Shown: positions 21,570 to 23,956 of the stretch, piece after piece
Layout of the letters: each line of letters starts with the position of its first letter
How positions within the stretch are numbered: position 1 is the stretch's first letter
Origin: Bacillota bacterium
Lineage (GTDB): Bacteria > Bacillota > Clostridia > Clostridiales > Clostridiaceae
DNA length: 23,956 nucleotides
Assembly: GCA_021779235.1 (NCBI GenBank)
Contig: JAJYBA010000003.1
Span: forward strand, 1-23,956
Direction: 5' to 3'
Notes under the pieces: generated by a model
Told to the model about the DNA's origin: nothing
What the model saw: only the letters and a program-made list of their open reading frames with translations
The model's database searches: none
Made by a program: the position numbers and the translations under genes

Positions 21570-21616
21570 ATATTTTAATTCAAATATTCAACAAAAATGG
21601 AAGAGGGGGAAGTGTA

Positions 21617-22723
21617 TTGGAGAATTTAAAAAAAACACCTTTATACAATATTTATAAAGAATATGGTGGAAAAATAATTGAATTTGGTGGATGGGCAATG
21701 CCAGTGCAGTTTGAAGGGATAATTTTTGAACATGAAGCTGTTCGATGCGCCGCTGGACTTTTCGATGTATCGCACATGGGAGAGGTAGAGATAAAAGGAA
21801 CAGAGGCCTTTGAGTTTGTACAAAATTTGGTTACAAATGATGTAGAAGTGCTTAAAGATAATCAAATACTATATACTTTAATGTGCTATCCAGATGGAGG
21901 AGTAGTTGATGATCTTTTAGTATATAAATTTTCTGAGGAACATTTTTATCTTGTAATAAATGCAGGAAATGTAGAGAAGGACTTTCAATGGATGGTTACT
22001 AATAAGTGCTTATATGATGTGGAAATAACGAATAATTCTGACTCAGTGGCGGAACTTGCAATTCAAGGACCAAAAGCACAAGAGATACTTCAAAAAATAA
22101 CGGATATAGATTTAGAGGAAGTTAAGTTCTTCTATTTTAAAGAAGATGTTCTTATAGATGGTATAAAGTGCCTTATCTCAAGAACAGGATATACAGGTGA
22201 GGACGGATTTGAAATATACACTTCTATAGAAGAAATAGAAAAGTTATGGCATAAATTACTTATTATTGGTGAGAAAGAAGGACTTAAACCTGCAGGACTC
22301 GGATCTAGAGATACTTTAAGATTTGAAGCTTGTCTACCGTTATATGGAAATGAATTGTCTCAAGACATTACGCCACTTGAAGCGGGCCTTGGGTTTTTTG
22401 TAAAACTTCAAAAACATAATTTTATAGGAAAGGAAGCTCTTTTAAAGCAAAAGGAAGAAGGGCTAAAAAGGAAATTAGTGGGCTTTGAGATGAAAGATAG
22501 AGGTATTCCAAGACATGGATATGAAGTTTTAGCAAAAGGAGAAAAAATTGGTGTGGTAACAACTGGATACTTATCACCTACATTAAAGAAAAATATTGGT
22601 CTTGCTTTAATAGATTCTAAATACTCTGAAATAGGTACAGAAATAGAAATTGTGATTAGAAATAAATCATTAAGGGCTGAAGTAATAAGTAAAAAATTCT
22701 ATAAAAAGAATTATAATAAATAA
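21617..22723 (+). CDS. gcvT: Glycine cleavage system T protein (aminomethyltransferase)
   Basis: A 368-residue tetrahydrofolate-dependent enzyme that releases ammonia and 5,10-methylene-THF from the aminomethyl-lipoyl arm of GcvH. Family blocks: EFGGWAMPVQFEG near the N-terminus, AGLFDVSHMGE (46-56), CYPDGGVVDDLLVY (90-103), SRTGYTGEDGFEIY (188-201) and GSRDTLRFEACLPLYGNELS (229-248). I start at TTG 21617, giving MENLKKTPLYNIYKEYGG; AGAGGGGGAAGTGTA precedes it. The in-frame ATG at 21548 overlaps the riboswitch terminator and would add 23 unlikely residues. It is the first gene of the gcv operon, under glycine riboswitch control. Its stop codon is part of structured element copy C. Confidence 0.95.
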   Translation: MENLKKTPLYNIYKEYGGKIIEFGGWAMPVQFEGIIFEHEAVRCAAGLFDVSHMGEVEIKGTEAFEFVQNLVTNDVEVLKDNQILYTLMCYPDGGVVDDLLVYKFSEEHFYLVINAGNVEKDFQWMVTNKCLYDVEITNNSDSVAELAIQGPKAQEILQKITDIDLEEVKFFYFKEDVLIDGIKCLISRTGYTGEDGFEIYTSIEEIEKLWHKLLIIGEKEGLKPAGLGSRDTLRFEACLPLYGNELSQDITPLEAGLGFFVKLQKHNFIGKEALLKQKEEGLKRKLVGFEMKDRGIPRHGYEVLAKGEKIGVVTTGYLSPTLKKNIGLALIDSKYSEIGTEIEIVIRNKSLRAEVISKKFYKKNYNK

Positions 22724-22786
22724 AATTTAGGGGCTTAACAATTGATAATTGTTAAGTACTCATAAGGAATAAGAGGGGGAATTTTA
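22721..22786 (-). repeat. Structured intergenic element, copy C (gcvT-gcvH gap)
   Basis: The whole 64-nt gap is one folded unit. TAAAATT (22721-22727) pairs with AATTTTA (22780-22786), and CTTAACAATT (22734-22743) pairs with AATTGTTAAG (22747-22756) around GAT. The following block CATAAGGAATAAGAGGGGG corresponds to the reverse of the CCCCTT-GTATTCCT core of copies A and B. The closing stem starts in the gcvT stop codon and ends 2 nt before the gcvH ATG. The gcvH ribosome site (AGAGGGGG, 22772-22779) is inside the element. Confidence 0.55.
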
Positions 22787-22787
22787 A

Positions 22788-23171
22788 ATGAAAACATTAA
22801 AAGAATTATTTTATAGTAATGATCATGAGTGGGTAAAACTTGAAGGAAATAAGGCGTATGTAGGAATTTCAGATTTTGCACAACATGCTTTAGGAGATAT
22901 TGTTTTTGTTGAGCTACCAGACATAGATGCAGAATTTACTAGTGGAGATGCTTTTGGTGTGGTTGAATCTGTTAAAGCAGCTTCTGATATGAATATTCCA
23001 TTAAGTGGAAAGGTATTAGAAATAAATGAGGATATAGTGGATAATCCGGAATTGGTAAATGAAGATAGTTATGAAAATTGGATGATTCTTATAGAGATTG
23101 CTAATAAAGAAGAATTAAATGATCTTATGAACGAAGAGCAATATAAAGAATATTGCAGTAAGGAGAAATAG
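22788..23171 (+). CDS. gcvH: Glycine cleavage system H protein (lipoyl carrier)
   Basis: A 127-residue lipoyl-domain protein that shuttles the aminomethyl group between the P, T and L proteins. The lipoylation site is Lys63 in GVVESVKAASDMNIPLSG. Other family blocks are NDHEWVKLEGNKAYVGISDF (11-30) and ALGDIVFVELP (34-44). The length is standard. The start ATG has AGAGGGGG 8 nt upstream, inside structured element copy C. It is followed after 1 nt by gcvPA. LplA, encoded nearby on the other strand, is the likely lipoylating enzyme. Confidence 0.97.
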   Translation: MKTLKELFYSNDHEWVKLEGNKAYVGISDFAQHALGDIVFVELPDIDAEFTSGDAFGVVESVKAASDMNIPLSGKVLEINEDIVDNPELVNEDSYENWMILIEIANKEELNDLMNEEQYKEYCSKEK

Positions 23172-23172
23172 T

Positions 23173-23956
23173 ATGTTTCCTTATATACCTAACACTTTAG
23201 AAGATGAAAAGTTTATGTTAAAAAGTATCGGTGCAGAGTCCATTGAGGAATTGTTCTCGGATATACCTGATGATGTGAAGTTTAATAGAAATCTAAACAT
23301 AAATTCACCTATGTCAGAACTTGAAGTACAAAAACACATGAAAGTACTCTCAAATAAAAATAAAAGCACTGAGGATTTAGTTTGCTTTTTAGGAGCCGGA
23401 GTTTACGACCATTATGTACCTTCTATAATAAAGCACATTGTTTCAAGATCAGAATTTTATACCGCATATACGCCTTATCAGCCAGAAATAAGTCAAGGTA
23501 CTCTTCAAGCTATTTTTGAATATCAAAGCTTAATATGTAATTTAACTGGCTTAGATGTGGCAAATGCATCAATGTATGATGGCGCTACAGCTTGTGCAGA
23601 AGCTGCTTTTATAGCTGCTGAAAGCACAAGAAGAAAAACTATAATTATATCTAAAACAGTGCATCCTGAAATAAGAAAGGTTCTTCATACCTATACTATA
23701 TTTAGGGATTTAGAATTAATTGAGATAGACTCCAAAGATGGAGTTACCGATATTTTAAAATTAAAAGAACTTGTGGATAATAAAACAGCTGGAGTAATAG
23801 TTCAAAACCCGAATTTCTTTGGAATCATTGAAGATATGACAGAAGTTGAAAAAATTACCCATGATAATAAGGCACTTTTAATAATGAATGTAGACCCTAT
23901 ATCTCTTGCTATATTAAAAACTCCAGGAGAAATTGGAGCAGATATCGCAGTAGGAG
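23173..23956 (+). CDS. gcvPA: Glycine dehydrogenase (decarboxylating) subunit 1, 3' end outside window
   Basis: The first 261 codons are in the window. It starts MFPYIPNTLEDEKFMLKSIG and contains FLGAGVYDHYVPSIIKHI, FYTAYTPYQPEISQGTLQAI, FEYQSLICNLTGLDVANASM and YDGATACAEA, then the IVQNPNFFGIIED and NVDPISLAIL blocks. This is the N-terminal half of P protein, encoded separately as in clostridia and other Firmicutes. With PB, which carries the PLP lysine and is expected just downstream, it decarboxylates glycine and transfers the aminomethyl group to GcvH. The ATG is 1 nt after the gcvH stop, with AAGGAGAAA upstream inside gcvH. The protein is cut at residue 261 by the window edge (usual length about 440-450). 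Confidence 0.96.
   Translation, partial: MFPYIPNTLEDEKFMLKSIGAESIEELFSDIPDDVKFNRNLNINSPMSELEVQKHMKVLSNKNKSTEDLVCFLGAGVYDHYVPSIIKHIVSRSEFYTAYTPYQPEISQGTLQAIFEYQSLICNLTGLDVANASMYDGATACAEAAFIAAESTRRKTIIISKTVHPEIRKVLHTYTIFRDLELIEIDSKDGVTDILKLKELVDNKTAGVIVQNPNFFGIIEDMTEVEKITHDNKALLIMNVDPISLAILKTPGEIGADIAVG

Noticed and set aside
21548..21616. N-terminal hydrophobic extension of gcvT from ATG 21548
   Set aside because: The extension overlaps the riboswitch terminator; GcvT is cytoplasmic and the TTG at 21617 has a strong ribosome site and gives the family length.
1..23956. CRISPR array, tRNA, rRNA, prophage or defence island
   Set aside because: No regularly spaced direct repeats, no tRNA-like cloverleaf with CCA-type end, and no phage or defence genes were seen among the frames.

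Overview
This window is AT-rich low-GC Firmicute DNA. It has strong Shine-Dalgarno sequences (AGGAGG type), frequent TTG and GTG starts, and gene families typical of anaerobic Clostridiaceae: an [FeFe] hydrogenase complex, a glycyl-radical enzyme, a split glycine decarboxylase and a YcdB/S-layer protein. It reads as a chromosomal stretch of a Clostridium-like strict anaerobe. I see no phage, plasmid, transposase, tRNA, rRNA or CRISPR.

Left part (1-6275): a flavin-reductase-like gene leaves the window on the minus strand. A secreted YcdB-repeat protein with S-layer-homology repeats, a small Ala/Val-rich protein, a possible terminated small RNA, a monoacylglycerol-lipase-type hydrolase and an SH3-NlpC/P60 cell-wall hydrolase follow on the plus strand.

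Middle part (6280-15970): the minus-strand hydC-hydB-hydA operon encodes a trimeric NAD(P)-linked, probably electron-bifurcating, [FeFe] hydrogenase. Divergent from it is psuK-psuG, for pseudouridine breakdown. A small HsmA-like membrane protein faces psuG. Next come the overlapping genes yjjI-yjjW, a glycyl-radical enzyme of unknown substrate and its radical-SAM activase.

Right part (16000-23956): oligoendopeptidase F, then a glycine module. The module has an amino-acid permease behind a tandem glycine riboswitch, a lipoate-protein ligase, and divergently gcvT-gcvH-gcvPA (cut by the window edge) behind a second tandem glycine riboswitch. The logic is coherent: import or export the amino acid, attach lipoate to GcvH, and oxidise glycine when it is abundant.

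The most unusual content is between genes. (1) A three-copy structured element (388-537, 4967-5076, 22721-22786) shares a core with a TATTCCT block and an AACAATT/AATTGTT hairpin. Its outer stems differ in sequence but still pair in each copy. (2) A second two-copy element (12801-12890, 17898-18010) lies just after psuG and pepF. (3) The permease seems to lack an AUG/GUG/UUG start at the expected place. None of the protein genes looks like a wholly new system. The best candidates for something undescribed are these repeated structured elements and the YjjI/YjjW pair.
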